Part shown: positions 30,440 through 40,418 of the stretch, one piece after another
How the letters are laid out: each line of letters starts with the position of its first letter
Numbering within the stretch: the stretch's first letter is position 1
DNA from: Caballeronia sp. INDeC2
Lineage (GTDB): Bacteria > Pseudomonadota > Gammaproteobacteria > Burkholderiales > Burkholderiaceae
Length of the DNA: 64,000 nt
Assembly (NCBI RefSeq): GCF_023631325.1
Contig: NZ_JALQDG010000017.1
Span: 1-64,000 of the forward strand
Direction of reading: 5' to 3'
Program-made: the position numbers and the translations under genes
The notes under the pieces: model-generated
Seen by the model: only the letters and a program-made list of their open reading frames with translations
The model's database searches: none
What the model was told of the DNA's origin: nothing

Positions 30440-30708
30440 TCCTATTTTTCGATGTAGTTGATTTGCTTGAAGAACTTCACGCTTCACGACGCTCGAGACC
30501 CCACTCAGGCGTATCGAATTTTCCTGCGCGTTTCGTCGACGATCAATACATCGAGCGCTTCGATTCGATCGTCGTATTCCAGGACGCGAGCGCGATTCCG
30601 AGCAGCGATCTGCGCCGTTTGATGAACGCCGCCAACGACATGGTCGATTCGATCGACGCAAAGGCAGCGCTCGCAAAAAAAATTCATCATCGGATGCGCG
30701 CCGCGTAG
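30430..30708 (+). pseudogene. short open frame, possible gene remnant
   Basis: A 92-codon frame starting at a GTG that lies inside the preceding terminator, so the nominal start is unlikely. The second half (from about FPARFVDDQYIERFDSIVVFQD to KKIHHRMRAA) has the composition of real protein with amphipathic helices. No family is recognised. It could be the end of a decayed gene or a chance frame. The 30375-30760 stretch holds otherwise only two terminators. Confidence 0.25.
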
Positions 30709-30712
30709 AAGC

Positions 30713-30741
30713 AAAAAGGCCACGCAGTCGCGTGGCCTTTT
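30713..30741. terminator. bidirectional terminator downstream of gltD
   Basis: AAAAGGCCACG and CGTGGCCTTTT pair around a short loop. The hairpin has A5 on the left and T4 on the right. On the minus strand it follows the gltD stop by about 20 bases. Confidence 0.8.
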
Positions 30742-30760
30742 CATCAAGCATCGCCGAGAC

Positions 30761-32227
30761 CTATCGCGGCAACTCGCTCGACCCCATCAGATACGCATCG
30801 ACCGATCGCGCGCACTGACGTCCTTCACGGATCGCCCAGACGACCAGCGACTGACCACGGCGCATATCGCCCGCCGTGAACACCTTGTCCACCGACGTGT
30901 AATACGCCTTCTCGCCTTCAGTCGCGGCACGCACATTCCCGCGCGCATCCTTCTCGACGCCGAACGACTCCAACACCGGCGACACCGGCTGGGTGAAACC
31001 CATCGCCAGCAGCACGAGATCGGCCTTCAGTTCGAATTCGGAATTCGGCACTTCCTGCATCTTGCCGCCCTTCCACTCGACGCGCACCGCGATCAGCTTC
31101 TCGACCTTGCCGTTCTTGCCTTCGAAGCGCTTCGTCGCCACCGACCAGTCGCGCTCGCAACCTTCCTCATGCGACGACGACGTGCGCAGCTTGATCGGCC
31201 AATACGGCCACACGAGCGGCTTGTTTTCTTCCTCGGGCGGCTGCGCGAGCAGTTCGAACTGCGCCACGCTCTTCGCGCCATGACGATTCGACGTGCCCAC
31301 ACAGTCCGAACCCGTATCGCCGCCGCCGATCACGACGACATGCTTGCCCTTCGCGAGCAGTTGATCCGTCAGCTTGTCGCCGGCGTTGACCTTGTTCTGC
31401 TGCGGCAGGAATTCCATCGCGTAGTAGATGCCTTCCAGCTCGCGGCCCGGCACCGGCAAATCGCGCGGCGTTTCCGAGCCGCCCGCGATCACGACCGCGT
31501 CGAACTGTTCCTTCAGTTCGTCCGGCGTGATCGTTTCCTTCGCCGTGTTGCCGATGTATGCCGGCAGCGGATCACGACCGACGAACACGTTCGTGCGGAA
31601 CGACACGCCTTCGGCTTCCATCTGACGCATGCGGCGGTCGATCAGCCATTTCTCCAGCTTGAAGTCGGGAATGCCGTAACGCAGCAGTCCGCCGATGCGA
31701 TCGTTCTTCTCGAACACGACCACTTCGTGACCCGCGCGCCCGAGCTGTTGCGCGGCCGCGAGGCCCGCGGGGCCCGAACCGACGACCGCGACCTTCTTGC
31801 CCGTCTTGTGCTTCGGCGGCTGCGGCACGACCCAGCCTTCGGCGAATGCCTTGTCGATGATCGCGTGTTCGATCGACTTGATGCCCACCGGATCGTCGTT
31901 GATGCCGAGCGTGCACGCCGCTTCGCACGGAGCCGGACAGATGCGGCCCGTGAACTCCGGGAAATTGTTGGTCGAATGCAGCACGTTGATCGCGCTCTTC
32001 CAGTCCTGCTGGAACACGAGATCGTTGAAGTCCGGAATGATGTTGTTGACCGGGCAGCCGTTGTTGCAAAACGGGATGCCGCAATCCATGCAGCGCGCGC
32101 CTTGAATCTTGGCGTCTTCATCCGTCAGCGCGGCGACGAATTCCTTGTAGTGCTTGACGCGGGTCAGCGGTGCTTCGTATGCCTCGTGGCGGCGTTCGAA
32201 TTCGAGAAAACCGGTTGCCTTGCCCAT
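30761..32227 (-). CDS. gltD: glutamate synthase (NADPH), small subunit
   Basis: 488 aa. GltD takes electrons from NADPH through FAD and iron-sulfur clusters to GltB. The N-terminal cysteines are in [14 protein letters not shown] (C46, C49, C54, C58) and [13 protein letters not shown]-binding [11 protein letters not shown] and NADPH-binding [12 protein letters not shown] motifs follow. The start at 32227 ([10 protein letters not shown]) is the family start. It is downstream of gltB. Confidence 0.97.
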   Translation of the reverse strand: MGKATGFLEFERRHEAYEAPLTRVKHYKEFVAALTDEDAKIQGARCMDCGIPFCNNGCPVNNIIPDFNDLVFQQDWKSAINVLHSTNNFPEFTGRICPAPCEAACTLGINDDPVGIKSIEHAIIDKAFAEGWVVPQPPKHKTGKKVAVVGSGPAGLAAAQQLGRAGHEVVVFEKNDRIGGLLRYGIPDFKLEKWLIDRRMRQMEAEGVSFRTNVFVGRDPLPAYIGNTAKETITPDELKEQFDAVVIAGGSETPRDLPVPGRELEGIYYAMEFLPQQNKVNAGDKLTDQLLAKGKHVVVIGGGDTGSDCVGTSNRHGAKSVAQFELLAQPPEEENKPLVWPYWPIKLRTSSSHEEGCERDWSVATKRFEGKNGKVEKLIAVRVEWKGGKMQEVPNSEFELKADLVLLAMGFTQPVSPVLESFGVEKDARGNVRAATEGEKAYYTSVDKVFTAGDMRRGQSLVVWAIREGRQCARSVDAYLMGSSELPR

Positions 32228-32308
32228 TTCTTTCTCTGTATTTGGTGAGGATCGCGCTCCCCGATGCACACGCACCGGAGAGCCTTTCTAAACATTGCGA
32301 TTCGGGCC

Positions 32309-35300
32309 TTAAGCCGCGATGGCGTCCTTCGACTTCTTCGCGCCGAGCTCGGTGAGCGCGCGCTTGTATTCGGTCGGGAACACCTTGACGAACTGGCGGC
32401 GAGCCGCATCCCAGCTCTCGAGCAGCGACTTCGCACGCGGCGAACCGGTGAACTGGAAGTGACGCTCGATCAGTCCCTTGAGCAGCGCTTCGTCGGTCTT
32501 GCCGCCGTGCCACAGCGCGCGATCCACCGTGCGCTCCTGCTCGGCCTGCTGCAGCACCGGGTCGAGCGCGACCATCGACTTGTTGCACTTGCCGGCGAAC
32601 GTGCCGTCCGGGTCGTACACGAACGCGATGCCGCCCGACATGCCCGCTGCGAAGTTGCGCCCCGTCTCGCCGAGCACGACGACCGTGCCGCCCGTCATGT
32701 ATTCGCAGCCGTGATCGCCCGTGCCTTCGACGACCGCCGTCGCACCCGAGTTACGCACGCAGAAGCGCTCGCCCGCCACGCCGCGGAAATACGATTCGCC
32801 TTCGATCGCGCCGTACATCACCGTGTTGCCGCAGATGATGTTTTCCTCGGACTTGCCGCGGAAGTCGTTGGTCGGGCGGATGATGATGCGCCCGCCCGAC
32901 AGGCCCTTGCCGACATAGTCGTTGCCGTCGCCGACGAGATCCAGCGTGACGCCCTTCGCGAGGAACGCGCCGAAGCTCTGGCCTGCCGTGCCCTTCAACT
33001 GGATATGGATCGAGTCGTCGGGCAGGCCGTCGTGACCGTGCTTCTTCGCGATCAGACCGGACAGCATCGCGCCGACCGTGCGGTTCACGTTGCGCACCGG
33101 CTGGATGAACGACACGTGCTCGCCCTTCTCGATCGCCGCCTTCGACTTCTCGATCAGCACGTGATCGAGCGCCTTGTCGAGACCGTGATCCTGCACGTCG
33201 ACATGCTTGCGCGCGGCGTCTTCGCCCACCGGCACCTGATAGAAGATGCGCGAGAAGTCGAGACCCTTCGCCTTCCAGTGCTCGATGCCCTTCTTCATGT
33301 CGAGCAGATCGACGCGGCCGATCAGATCATCGAACTTGCGGATGCCGAACTGCGCCATGATTTCGCGCACTTCTTCCGCGACGAAGAAGAAGAAGTTGAC
33401 CACATGTTCGGGCTGGCCCGAAAACTTCGCGCGCAGCACCGGATCCTGCGTCGCGACGCCGACCGGGCACGTGTTCAGATGGCACTTGCGCATCATGATG
33501 CAGCCTTCGACGACGAGCGGCGCCGTCGCGAAGCCGAACTCGTCCGCGCCGAGCAGCGCGCCGATCACGACGTCGCGGCCGGTCTTCATCTGGCCGTCGG
33601 CCTGCACGCGGATGCGGCCGCGCAGCCGGTTCAGCACCAGCGTCTGCTGCGTTTCGGCGAGGCCGAGTTCCCACGGCGTGCCCGCGTGCTTTAGCGACGA
33701 CAGCGGCGATGCGCCCGTGCCGCCGTCATGACCCGCGATCACGACGTGATCCGCCTTCGCCTTCGCGACCCCGGCGGCAACCGTGCCGACACCGACTTCC
33801 GACACCAGCTTCACCGAAATGCTCGACGCCGAATTCACGTTCTTCAGATCGTGAATCAACTGTGCGAGGTCTTCGATCGAATAGATGTCGTGGTGCGGCG
33901 GCGGCGAGATCAGGCCGACGCCCGGCACCGAATAGCGCAGCTTGCCGATGTAATCGGACACCTTATGTCCCGGCAACTGACCGCCTTCGCCCGGCTTCGC
34001 GCCCTGCGCCATCTTGATCTGGATCTGATCTGCCGACGAAAGATATTCCGCCGTCACGCCGAAACGGCCGGACGCGACCTGCTTGATCTTCGAGCGCAGC
34101 GAATCGCCGTCCTTCAGCGGGATGTCGCTGATGACTTCCTTGCCGATGATCGATTGCAGCGTGTCGCCGTTCTTGATCGGAATGCCGCGCAGCTCGTTGC
34201 GATAGCGCGTTTCGTCCTCGCCGCCTTCGCCGGTATTCGACTTGCCGCCGATGCGGTTCATCGCGACAGCCAACGTGGCGTGCGCTTCCGTGCTGATCGA
34301 GCCGAGCGACATCGCGCCCGTCGCGAAGCGCTTCACGATGTCCTTCGCCGACTCGACTTCGTCGAGCGGAATCGCCTTCGACGGCTCGACCTTGAACTCG
34401 AACAGGCCACGGAACGTCATGTGACGCTTCGTCTGGTCGTTGATGATGTGCGCGTATTCCTTGTACGTCTGATACGAGTTGCTGCGTGCCGAGTGCTGCA
34501 GCTTGGCGATCGCGTCCGGCGTCCACATGTGTTCTTCGCCGCGCACGCGGTACGCATACTCGCCGCCCGCGTCGAGCATGGTCGCGAGGACAGGGTTATC
34601 GCCGAATGCGTCGCGATGCAGGTGGATCGCCTCTTCCGCCACTTCGAACAGGCCGATGCCGCCGACCTTGCTCGCCGTGCCTTTGAAATACTTCTCGACC
34701 AGCTCCGTCGACAGACCGACGCCTTCGAAAATCTGCGCGCCGGTGTAGGACATGTACGTCGAAATGCCCATCTTCGACATGACCTTCAGCAAGCCCTTGC
34801 CGACCGCCTTCGTGAAGTTGTAGATGACCTTGTCGGCGGAAAGATCGCCCTTCAGGCCGTCGGCCATGTTGGCGAGCGTTTCCAGCGCGAGGTACGGGTG
34901 AACGGCTTCCGCGCCGTAGCCCGCGAGCAGCGCGAAGTGATGCGTCTCACGCGCCGAGCCCGTTTCCACGACGAGACCCGTGCTCGTGCGCAGACCGTGC
35001 GCGACGAGATGCGAGTGAATCGCCGACGTGGCGAGCAGCGCCGGGATCGCGACGTTGTCGCGGTCCATCTTGCGATCGGACACGATCAGGATGTTGTAGC
35101 CGGACCTCACGGCGTCGACCGCTTCCGCGCACAGCGACGCGATGCGCGCCTCGATACCTTCCTTGCCCCACGCCACCGGATAGCAAATGTTCAGTTCGTA
35201 CGAGCTGAACTTGCCGCCGGTGTACTTGTCGATCGCGCGGATTTTCGCGATGTCCTTGAAGTCGAGCACCGGCTGCGACACTTCGAGGCGCATCGTCGGG

Positions 35301-37012
35301 TTGATGTTGGTCGTGTCGAGCAGGTTCGGCTTCGGACCGATGAACGAGTTGAGCGACATCACCATGTTCTCGCGGATCGGATCGATCGGCGGGTTCGTCA
35401 CTTGCGCGAACAACTGCTTGAAGTAGTTGTAGAGCGTCTTGCTCTTGTTCGACATGACCGCGAGCGGCGAGTCGTTGCCCATCGAGCCGACAGCCTCTTC
35501 GCCCGACTGCGCCATCGGCGCCATCAGAAACTTGAGGTCCTCCTGCGTGTAGCCGAACGCCTGCTGGCGATCGAGCAGCGCGGCGGCCTCGCGACGCTGC
35601 GTTTCGACGTCTTCGGCCTTCGGCTCGATTTCGTCGAGCTTGATGCGCACGGCGTCGATCCAGCTCTTGTACGGCTTCGCGTTGGACAGATTGTCCTTGA
35701 GCTCCTTGTCCTCGATGATGCGGCCCTGCTCCATGTCGATCAGGAACATCTTGCCCGGCTGCAAACGCCACTTCTTGACGATCTTCGATTCCGGAATGGG
35801 CAGCACGCCGGATTCCGACGCGAGGATCACGAGGTCGTCGTCCGTGACGAGATAGCGCGCCGGACGCAGGCCGTTACGGTCCAACGTGGCGCCAATCTGG
35901 CGGCCGTCCGTGAACGCGATCGCGGCGGGGCCGTCCCACGGCTCCATCATCGCGGCGTGGTATTCGTAGAACGCGCGACGGTTGTCGTCCATCAGCGTGT
36001 GTTGTTCCCACGCTTCCGGGATCATCATCATCATTGCGTGGACGAGCGGGTAGCCGGCCATCACGAGCAGTTCGAGACAGTTGTCGAACGACGCCGTGTC
36101 CGACTGGCCCGGATAGATCAGCGGCCAGAGCTTCGGCAGATCGTCGCCGAGCACGTAGGACGCGATCGCGCCGGTGCGCGCGTTCAGCCAGTTGACGTTG
36201 CCCTTCACGGTGTTGATTTCACCGTTGTGCGCGATCATTCGATACGGGTGCGCGAGTTCCCACGCCGGGAACGTGTTGGTCGAGAAGCGCTGGTGCACGA
36301 GCGCGAGCGCCGACACGACGCGCTCGTCCTGTAAGTCGCGGTAGTACACGCCGACCTGACCGGCCAGCAGCAAGCCCTTGTAGACGACGGTGCGCGACGA
36401 CATCGACGGCACGAAGTATTCCTTGCCGTGCTTGAGCTTCAGCGCCTGGATGCGATGGCTCGCCGTCTTGCGGATGATGTACAGCTTGCGCTCGAGCGCG
36501 TCCGTCACGACGATGTCCTTGCCGCGGCCGATGAAGATCTGGCGGATCAGCGGCTCGCTCGCCTTCACGGTCGGCGAAATCGGCATGTTGGAATCGACGG
36601 GCACGTCGCGCCAGCCCAGCACCACTTGGCCTTCGGCCTTCACCGTGCGTTCGAGTTCCTGCTCGCACGCTAGACGCGACGCATGTTCCTTCGGCAGAAA
36701 GATCATGCCGACGCCGTATTCGCCAGCCGGCGGCAACGTCACGCCCTGCTTGGCCATTTCCTCGCGATAGAAGCCGTCCGGCACCTGGATCAGGATGCCG
36801 GCGCCATCGCCCATCAGCGGATCGGCGCCGACCGCGCCGCGGTGATCGAGATTTTCGAGAATCTTGAGACCCTGCAGAATGATCTCGTGGCTCTTTTTCC
36901 CCTTGATATGGGCGACGAAGCCGACGCCACAGGCGTCATGCTCGTTCGCAGGGTCGTACATGCCCTGCGCGGCGGGAAGCGAACCGGCTGCCGGTTGCTG
37001 ATGATCGTTCAT
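32309..37012 (-). CDS. gltB: glutamate synthase (NADPH), large subunit
   Basis: 1567 aa. GltB makes two glutamates from glutamine and 2-oxoglutarate, the main ammonium-assimilation route with glutamine synthetase. A 27-residue propeptide precedes the catalytic C28 (HDACGVGF) of the class II amidotransferase domain. The FMN synthase domain (about 850-1250) contains [20 protein letters not shown] and the 3Fe-4S cysteines in [10 protein letters not shown] (~1175). The C-terminal beta-helix GXGXG domain follows. No frame break is seen. Confidence 0.98.
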   Translation of the reverse strand: MNDHQQPAAGSLPAAQGMYDPANEHDACGVGFVAHIKGKKSHEIILQGLKILENLDHRGAVGADPLMGDGAGILIQVPDGFYREEMAKQGVTLPPAGEYGVGMIFLPKEHASRLACEQELERTVKAEGQVVLGWRDVPVDSNMPISPTVKASEPLIRQIFIGRGKDIVVTDALERKLYIIRKTASHRIQALKLKHGKEYFVPSMSSRTVVYKGLLLAGQVGVYYRDLQDERVVSALALVHQRFSTNTFPAWELAHPYRMIAHNGEINTVKGNVNWLNARTGAIASYVLGDDLPKLWPLIYPGQSDTASFDNCLELLVMAGYPLVHAMMMMIPEAWEQHTLMDDNRRAFYEYHAAMMEPWDGPAAIAFTDGRQIGATLDRNGLRPARYLVTDDDLVILASESGVLPIPESKIVKKWRLQPGKMFLIDMEQGRIIEDKELKDNLSNAKPYKSWIDAVRIKLDEIEPKAEDVETQRREAAALLDRQQAFGYTQEDLKFLMAPMAQSGEEAVGSMGNDSPLAVMSNKSKTLYNYFKQLFAQVTNPPIDPIRENMVMSLNSFIGPKPNLLDTTNINPTMRLEVSQPVLDFKDIAKIRAIDKYTGGKFSSYELNICYPVAWGKEGIEARIASLCAEAVDAVRSGYNILIVSDRKMDRDNVAIPALLATSAIHSHLVAHGLRTSTGLVVETGSARETHHFALLAGYGAEAVHPYLALETLANMADGLKGDLSADKVIYNFTKAVGKGLLKVMSKMGISTYMSYTGAQIFEGVGLSTELVEKYFKGTASKVGGIGLFEVAEEAIHLHRDAFGDNPVLATMLDAGGEYAYRVRGEEHMWTPDAIAKLQHSARSNSYQTYKEYAHIINDQTKRHMTFRGLFEFKVEPSKAIPLDEVESAKDIVKRFATGAMSLGSISTEAHATLAVAMNRIGGKSNTGEGGEDETRYRNELRGIPIKNGDTLQSIIGKEVISDIPLKDGDSLRSKIKQVASGRFGVTAEYLSSADQIQIKMAQGAKPGEGGQLPGHKVSDYIGKLRYSVPGVGLISPPPHHDIYSIEDLAQLIHDLKNVNSASSISVKLVSEVGVGTVAAGVAKAKADHVVIAGHDGGTGASPLSSLKHAGTPWELGLAETQQTLVLNRLRGRIRVQADGQMKTGRDVVIGALLGADEFGFATAPLVVEGCIMMRKCHLNTCPVGVATQDPVLRAKFSGQPEHVVNFFFFVAEEVREIMAQFGIRKFDDLIGRVDLLDMKKGIEHWKAKGLDFSRIFYQVPVGEDAARKHVDVQDHGLDKALDHVLIEKSKAAIEKGEHVSFIQPVRNVNRTVGAMLSGLIAKKHGHDGLPDDSIHIQLKGTAGQSFGAFLAKGVTLDLVGDGNDYVGKGLSGGRIIIRPTNDFRGKSEENIICGNTVMYGAIEGESYFRGVAGERFCVRNSGATAVVEGTGDHGCEYMTGGTVVVLGETGRNFAAGMSGGIAFVYDPDGTFAGKCNKSMVALDPVLQQAEQERTVDRALWHGGKTDEALLKGLIERHFQFTGSPRAKSLLESWDAARRQFVKVFPTEYKRALTELGAKKSKDAIAA

Positions 37013-37154
37013 GGGGACACCGTCTCTACTGTGAGGGGCCGACTCGGCCGTTGAACCAATTTCTTCTCGCTCGCGTCCGTTTTTTTCAGCGTGGATGCGT
37101 CACGAAGCACGGTCGTGCGCGGCTCGCTGCACCGCGGCAATCGCCGGAAATCGA

Positions 37155-37184
37155 AATATACGCGACGAATCAAAAAGATGGCAA
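37155..37184 (-). promoter_or_regulatory. promoter of gltBD
   Basis: On the minus strand TTGCCA (37179-37184), an 18-base spacer and TATATT (37155-37160) give five-of-six matches at both hexamers. The predicted leader before the gltB ATG is about 135 bases. Confidence 0.6.
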
Positions 37185-37202
37185 ATAAAACTTGATGATG
37201 CG

Positions 37203-37247
37203 GCACCAATTATCGATATGGTGCAAACCTGCCCCATTAAATTGGGG
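37203..37247. promoter_or_regulatory. paired inverted repeats upstream of the gltB promoter
   Basis: GCACCA (37203-37208) and TGGTGC (37219-37224) flank a 10-base spacer containing TATCGATA. Next to it CCCCA and TGGGG flank an AT-rich centre (37232-37247). They lie at about -50 to -95 from the predicted gltB start of transcription, a usual place for an activator or a LysR-type regulator. The half-sites recall NtrC sites but the spacing is wrong for that factor. Confidence 0.35.
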
Positions 37248-37261
37248 ACGCATCGTAGACA

Positions 37262-37305
37262 AGAAAAAAGAAACGGCGCACTTCGAAAATTCGAGACGCC
37301 GTTTC
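37262..37305 (-). terminator. terminator of the transposase-like gene
   Basis: GAAACGGCG (37270-37278) pairs with CGCCGTTTC (37297-37305). On the minus strand the hairpin is followed by TTTTTTCTT. It starts about 30 bases past the stop of the gene at 37338-38045. The remaining sequence in 37013-37337 is the gltB leader and promoter. Confidence 0.8.
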
Positions 37306-37337
37306 ATTTTCGGCTTCAGGTTCGCCACCGAAGGCCG

Positions 37338-38045
37338 TTATTGAGGCTGTGGGGTTTCGCGGATCTTGCGTGGACGTCCGCGCGGCAGCGGCGACACCCG
37401 GCGGTTGGCGGCATGCGAGGCCCACTCGCGATAGGCATCGCTGCCCAATACCCAGCCTTTGAGCGTCGCTTGCAAGAGACGATTGGCCTCGCGCTCGTCG
37501 AGCGGTTGTTCGCACAGTTCCTTGTAGGCGTGCTGACGCTCGAACGGCGTGTTGCCGAGCGACCAGAAAAGCGGATGATCGGTAATAAGTCCATCCAGCG
37601 TGAGCCCGACATGATGACGGAAGCTGGACCACTTGTAGTCCTGCGGCGCGGCGACGAGTTGCGCACGAACGGGCGCCATTTCGACGACGCGCGTGGCGAG
37701 CAAAAAGTAACGTTCGCCCTCGATGACCGTGGCACGATAGCGGCCTTCCCATAGCGTGCCGCGCCGTGTGTAACGGCGATTGAAGTGCGCTACGTAACGA
37801 CGTCCCACGGCTTGCATCGCTTTGGGCAAGCTGGACTCGTCGCGGGGCGTGACGAGCAGATGCACCGCTTGCGGCATCAGCGCGTAGGCGTGGATGGAGA
37901 GGTGATGATCACGTGAAGCAGTCCTCAAGCAGTCGATGAAGAGCTCGTAGTCCTGGTCGTCGACGAAGGCAGGTTGCTGGTCGAGACCACGCAGGATGAC
38001 ATGCTGCGGCTGTTCGGGAACGTAGAGTCGTGCAAGCCGTGCCAT
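37338..38045 (-). CDS. REP-associated tyrosine transposase homologue with degraded HUH motif
   Basis: 235 aa, full-length Y1/IS200-like (TnpA_REP, RAYT) fold: YVPEQPQHVILRG at the start, GRRYVAHFNRRYTRRGTLWEGRYR in the middle and PVRAQLVAAPQDYKWSS later. The HUH motif, normally SNHVHLL, here reads PQAVHLL, so the first metal-binding His is Ala (A60) while H62 and the candidate catalytic Y84 remain. The usual LNPVRAGL also reads MAPVRAQL. The open frame is intact, with its own terminator, so it may be a domesticated DNA-binding protein. No REP repeats were found nearby. Confidence 0.85.
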   Translation of the reverse strand: MARLARLYVPEQPQHVILRGLDQQPAFVDDQDYELFIDCLRTASRDHHLSIHAYALMPQAVHLLVTPRDESSLPKAMQAVGRRYVAHFNRRYTRRGTLWEGRYRATVIEGERYFLLATRVVEMAPVRAQLVAAPQDYKWSSFRHHVGLTLDGLITDHPLFWSLGNTPFERQHAYKELCEQPLDEREANRLLQATLKGWVLGSDAYREWASHAANRRVSPLPRGRPRKIRETPQPQ

Positions 38046-38249
38046 TCTGGATATTCCGTTGGTCGCATTTGTGTTACCCCGATAGGGGGCCTTTCGGAGC
38101 CGTTACGGTAGCGCGGACAACCCATGCAAGTGCCGTGCTACGAGGCCCCAAAGCCGCTCTTTGCCCTAGGGAAAATGCTCTACGGCATCGCTATGGTTAA
38201 TGTGAAATGTTGTGTTCATAATGAGCGTGCTTTTTTGGAGGAGCACAAA

Positions 38250-38975
38250 TTGAAAATAAAACAAGTCATCACGGGGATCGCGGCATTAGCATGTGTGTCC
38301 ACCGCGGCACATGCGCAATCTGCTGGGTCCTTCTATGCAACAGCAGGCTGGTTTCACTTTGCCCCGCAAGACAGCAGTGGTCCGCTCAAAGAAACAAGTG
38401 TAGGCGGATCTCCACTCAATATCGACGTTCCCGGCACCGGCGCCGGCATCTCGAGCGCTGACACGGCCGGCTTCACATTGGGGTACTTCGCCACCGACCA
38501 CATCGCGGCAGAACTCGAAATGGGCGTGCCGCCAACCTTCGATCTCGAAGGCAAAGGCACCTTGTCGCAGTACGGAAAGCTCGGTAGCGCGAAGCAGTGG
38601 AGCCCGACGCTGCTGTTCAAATACTTCTTCAATGCTCCTACGGCGAAGTTCCGTCCGTTCGTTGGCCTTGGTGTGACGCGCACCTGGTTCACCGACGCCC
38701 AGATCACGAACCAGCAATTCGAAGGCTCGGTCCTGCATGGTCCGACCACGGTCGACACGGATAGTTCGTGGGCGCCCGTGTTTAACGTCGGCGCGACTTA
38801 CAATTTCACAGAACATTGGTTCGCCGGATTTTCCGTGTCGTTCATTCCTTTGAAGGCCACGGCGAAGCTGAACACGCAGGCTCAAACGCCTGTCGGCACG
38901 CTCAATGTCCAGTCGCAGGCAAAAATCACGCTCAACCCGATCGTCACATATTTGCGCGTCGGCTATCGTTTCTAA
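38250..38975 (+). CDS. OmpW-family outer membrane protein
   Basis: 241 aa beta-barrel with a signal peptide (about 1-22, AHA/QS). It has alternating amphipathic strands and the C-terminal aromatic residue (YRVGYRF) needed for outer-membrane insertion. The family segments YFATDHIAAELEMGVP and LGLLFKYFF-like TLLFKYFFNAP match OmpW. The start is TTG at 38250, seven bases after GGAGGAG. OmpW proteins form small channels for hydrophobic molecules; the role here is inferred only. The upstream stretch 38046-38249 is AT-rich compared with the neighbourhood. Confidence 0.88.
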   Translation: MKIKQVITGIAALACVSTAAHAQSAGSFYATAGWFHFAPQDSSGPLKETSVGGSPLNIDVPGTGAGISSADTAGFTLGYFATDHIAAELEMGVPPTFDLEGKGTLSQYGKLGSAKQWSPTLLFKYFFNAPTAKFRPFVGLGVTRTWFTDAQITNQQFEGSVLHGPTTVDTDSSWAPVFNVGATYNFTEHWFAGFSVSFIPLKATAKLNTQAQTPVGTLNVQSQAKITLNPIVTYLRVGYRF

Positions 38976-39031
38976 AGTCAAACTGCGCATAAGCATGTAA
39001 CGACGATAAAAGCGTCTTGCAGAAAGAAAGA

Positions 39032-39072
39032 GAATGCCGGCATCTTTAACCCATGCCGGCATTCTCTTTTTT
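39032..39072 (+). terminator. terminator of the OmpW-like gene
   Basis: Perfect 12-base arms GAATGCCGGCAT and ATGCCGGCATTC enclose a 9-base loop and are followed by TCTTTTTT. It is about 55 bases past the stop. The rest of 38976-39266 shows no gene. Confidence 0.88.
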
Positions 39073-39266
39073 GCACGCGCTTGTAAATGTGACCTTCGTC
39101 GAAGAATCGCCCGCAGTTCTTACGCGTCGATGCGAACGCAAGGCATTGCGCGGTCGCCCTTACCGAAGCATTGCGCAACGTCGAAGCATCGGCATTGAAT
39201 TTGCTGCATGATGGGTTTTCCCCGCCATTATGCGGGCCATCCACGACTCATCCATCGGAGCGATCT

Positions 39267-39644
39267 ATGAACGCACTGCCTAACACGCGAGACGCCATCG
39301 GAGATTCATGGAGCACAACGAGCCGCCGCGCACGCCGCATGGCGCGGCATGGCCGTGAAGCGGCCGAGGACATCGGCTCCGAGCTCCGCACGCTGCTCAA
39401 CGAACTCGAAAGCACGCTAGCCGAAGGCACGTCGGCCGATGCGGCAGCGCTGCGCGCGCAGATTAGCGACCGCCTCGACAGCGCCCGCGCCCGTCTGAAC
39501 GACACTCACGCAGTCCTGCGCGAGCGCGCCGGCGCAGCCATCCAAGACGCGGACGCCTACCTCCACGAAAAGCCCTGGCAAACGATCGCGCTCGTCGGCG
39601 GTCTGGCGCTGGTCGCGGGCGTGTTGCTCGCACGCGCGCGCTGA
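39267..39644 (+). CDS. DUF883 (ElaB/YqjD-like) membrane protein
   Basis: 125 aa. A long amphipathic, probably coiled-coil helix rich in Ala, Arg and Glu (about 25-100) precedes a C-terminal membrane segment (LVGGLALVAGVLL) and a basic end. Members of this family anchor to the inner membrane at the C-terminus and bind ribosomes in stationary phase in E. coli. The start at 39267 has GGAG upstream. It is convergent with ugpQ; the stops are 4 bases apart. Confidence 0.88.
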   Translation: MNALPNTRDAIGDSWSTTSRRARRMARHGREAAEDIGSELRTLLNELESTLAEGTSADAAALRAQISDRLDSARARLNDTHAVLRERAGAAIQDADAYLHEKPWQTIALVGGLALVAGVLLARAR

Positions 39645-39648
39645 CGTT

Positions 39649-40404
39649 TCAATCGGACGACGCGGTCAGAAAATCCGCGCCAATAATGTCGATGCGGTCC
39701 GTGCAGATCGCATCGACGCCCCACTGCGCGAGCTGCCGCGCGCGCGCCGGATCGTTCACCGTGTAGGCGAGTATGCGCAAACCCGCGTCTTTGATCTGCG
39801 CAACGAGCGTTTCGTCGAGTGAGCGATGGTTCGCGTGCAACGACACGCACGATAGCGACGCGGTCTGCGCGCGCCAATTCTCCGTAACACGTTCGTACAA
39901 CATGCCGCGCGGAAGATTCGGCGCGGCATCGCGTGCGGCTTCGAGCGCCGCATATGAAAACGATGACAACAGCGGTGCCGGTTCCGCATCCGCCCACAAC
40001 CGCGCCGCCTCGCGCGCGACCAGCACGCCGGTTTCCACGTCGCGCCCCTGACTCGGCTTGATCTCGATGTTCGCTGCGAGCCCGTGTTTCGCGCATCGTT
40101 CGCGCACTTGCGCGAGCGTCGGCATGCGCGCGCCGGCGAATTCCACGCCGAACCACGTGCCCGCATCGAGCGCGCGCAGTTGCGCGTAAGTCATCGCCTT
40201 CGCCGCGCCGCGCCCGTTCGACGTGCGGTCGACCGCGTCGTCGTGCAGCAGGAAGACGATGTCGTCGGCGGAGAGTTTCGCGTCGAACTCAATCATCCTG
40301 TGGCCGAAGCGCGCGCCCACGTCGATCGCTTCGAGCGTGTTCTCCGGCGCGAGCTTGCCGCCGCCGCGATGCGCGACGATCGCGGGATAGGGCCAGGTTC
40401 TCAT
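39649..40404 (-). CDS. ugpQ: glycerophosphodiester phosphodiesterase
   Basis: 251 aa TIM-barrel GDPD. It hydrolyses glycerophosphodiesters to glycerol-3-phosphate and an alcohol. Active-site HRGG (H12), EFDAKLS and the HDD (LLHDDAVDRTSNG) motif are present. The start at 40404 has GGAG at a good distance; a TTG at 40422 overlapping the ugpC stop is an alternative. It completes the ugpBAECQ uptake-and-use set. Confidence 0.95.
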   Translation of the reverse strand: MRTWPYPAIVAHRGGGKLAPENTLEAIDVGARFGHRMIEFDAKLSADDIVFLLHDDAVDRTSNGRGAAKAMTYAQLRALDAGTWFGVEFAGARMPTLAQVRERCAKHGLAANIEIKPSQGRDVETGVLVAREAARLWADAEPAPLLSSFSYAALEAARDAAPNLPRGMLYERVTENWRAQTASLSCVSLHANHRSLDETLVAQIKDAGLRILAYTVNDPARARQLAQWGVDAICTDRIDIIGADFLTASSD

Positions 40405-40418
40405 CGCGTGTGCTCCAT

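Noticed and set aside
33728..36334. Long open frame (868 codons) on the strand opposite gltB
   Set aside because: It is the mirror of gltB in high-GC sequence: Arg/His/Asp-rich translation, no domain, entirely inside a well-conserved gene.
37203..37224. NtrC binding site
   Set aside because: The half-sites match (GCACCA/TGGTGC) but the spacer is 10 bases, far wider than the family's consensus; kept only as an unassigned dyad.
37229..37243. Sigma-54-like site (TGGGGC...TTTGCA on the minus strand) upstream of gltB
   Set aside because: The GG and GC doublets are 9 bases apart, not the required 10, and a good sigma-70 promoter lies closer to the gene.
37338..38045. Active insertion sequence
   Set aside because: No terminal palindromes, target duplication or second copy seen, and the HUH motif is damaged.
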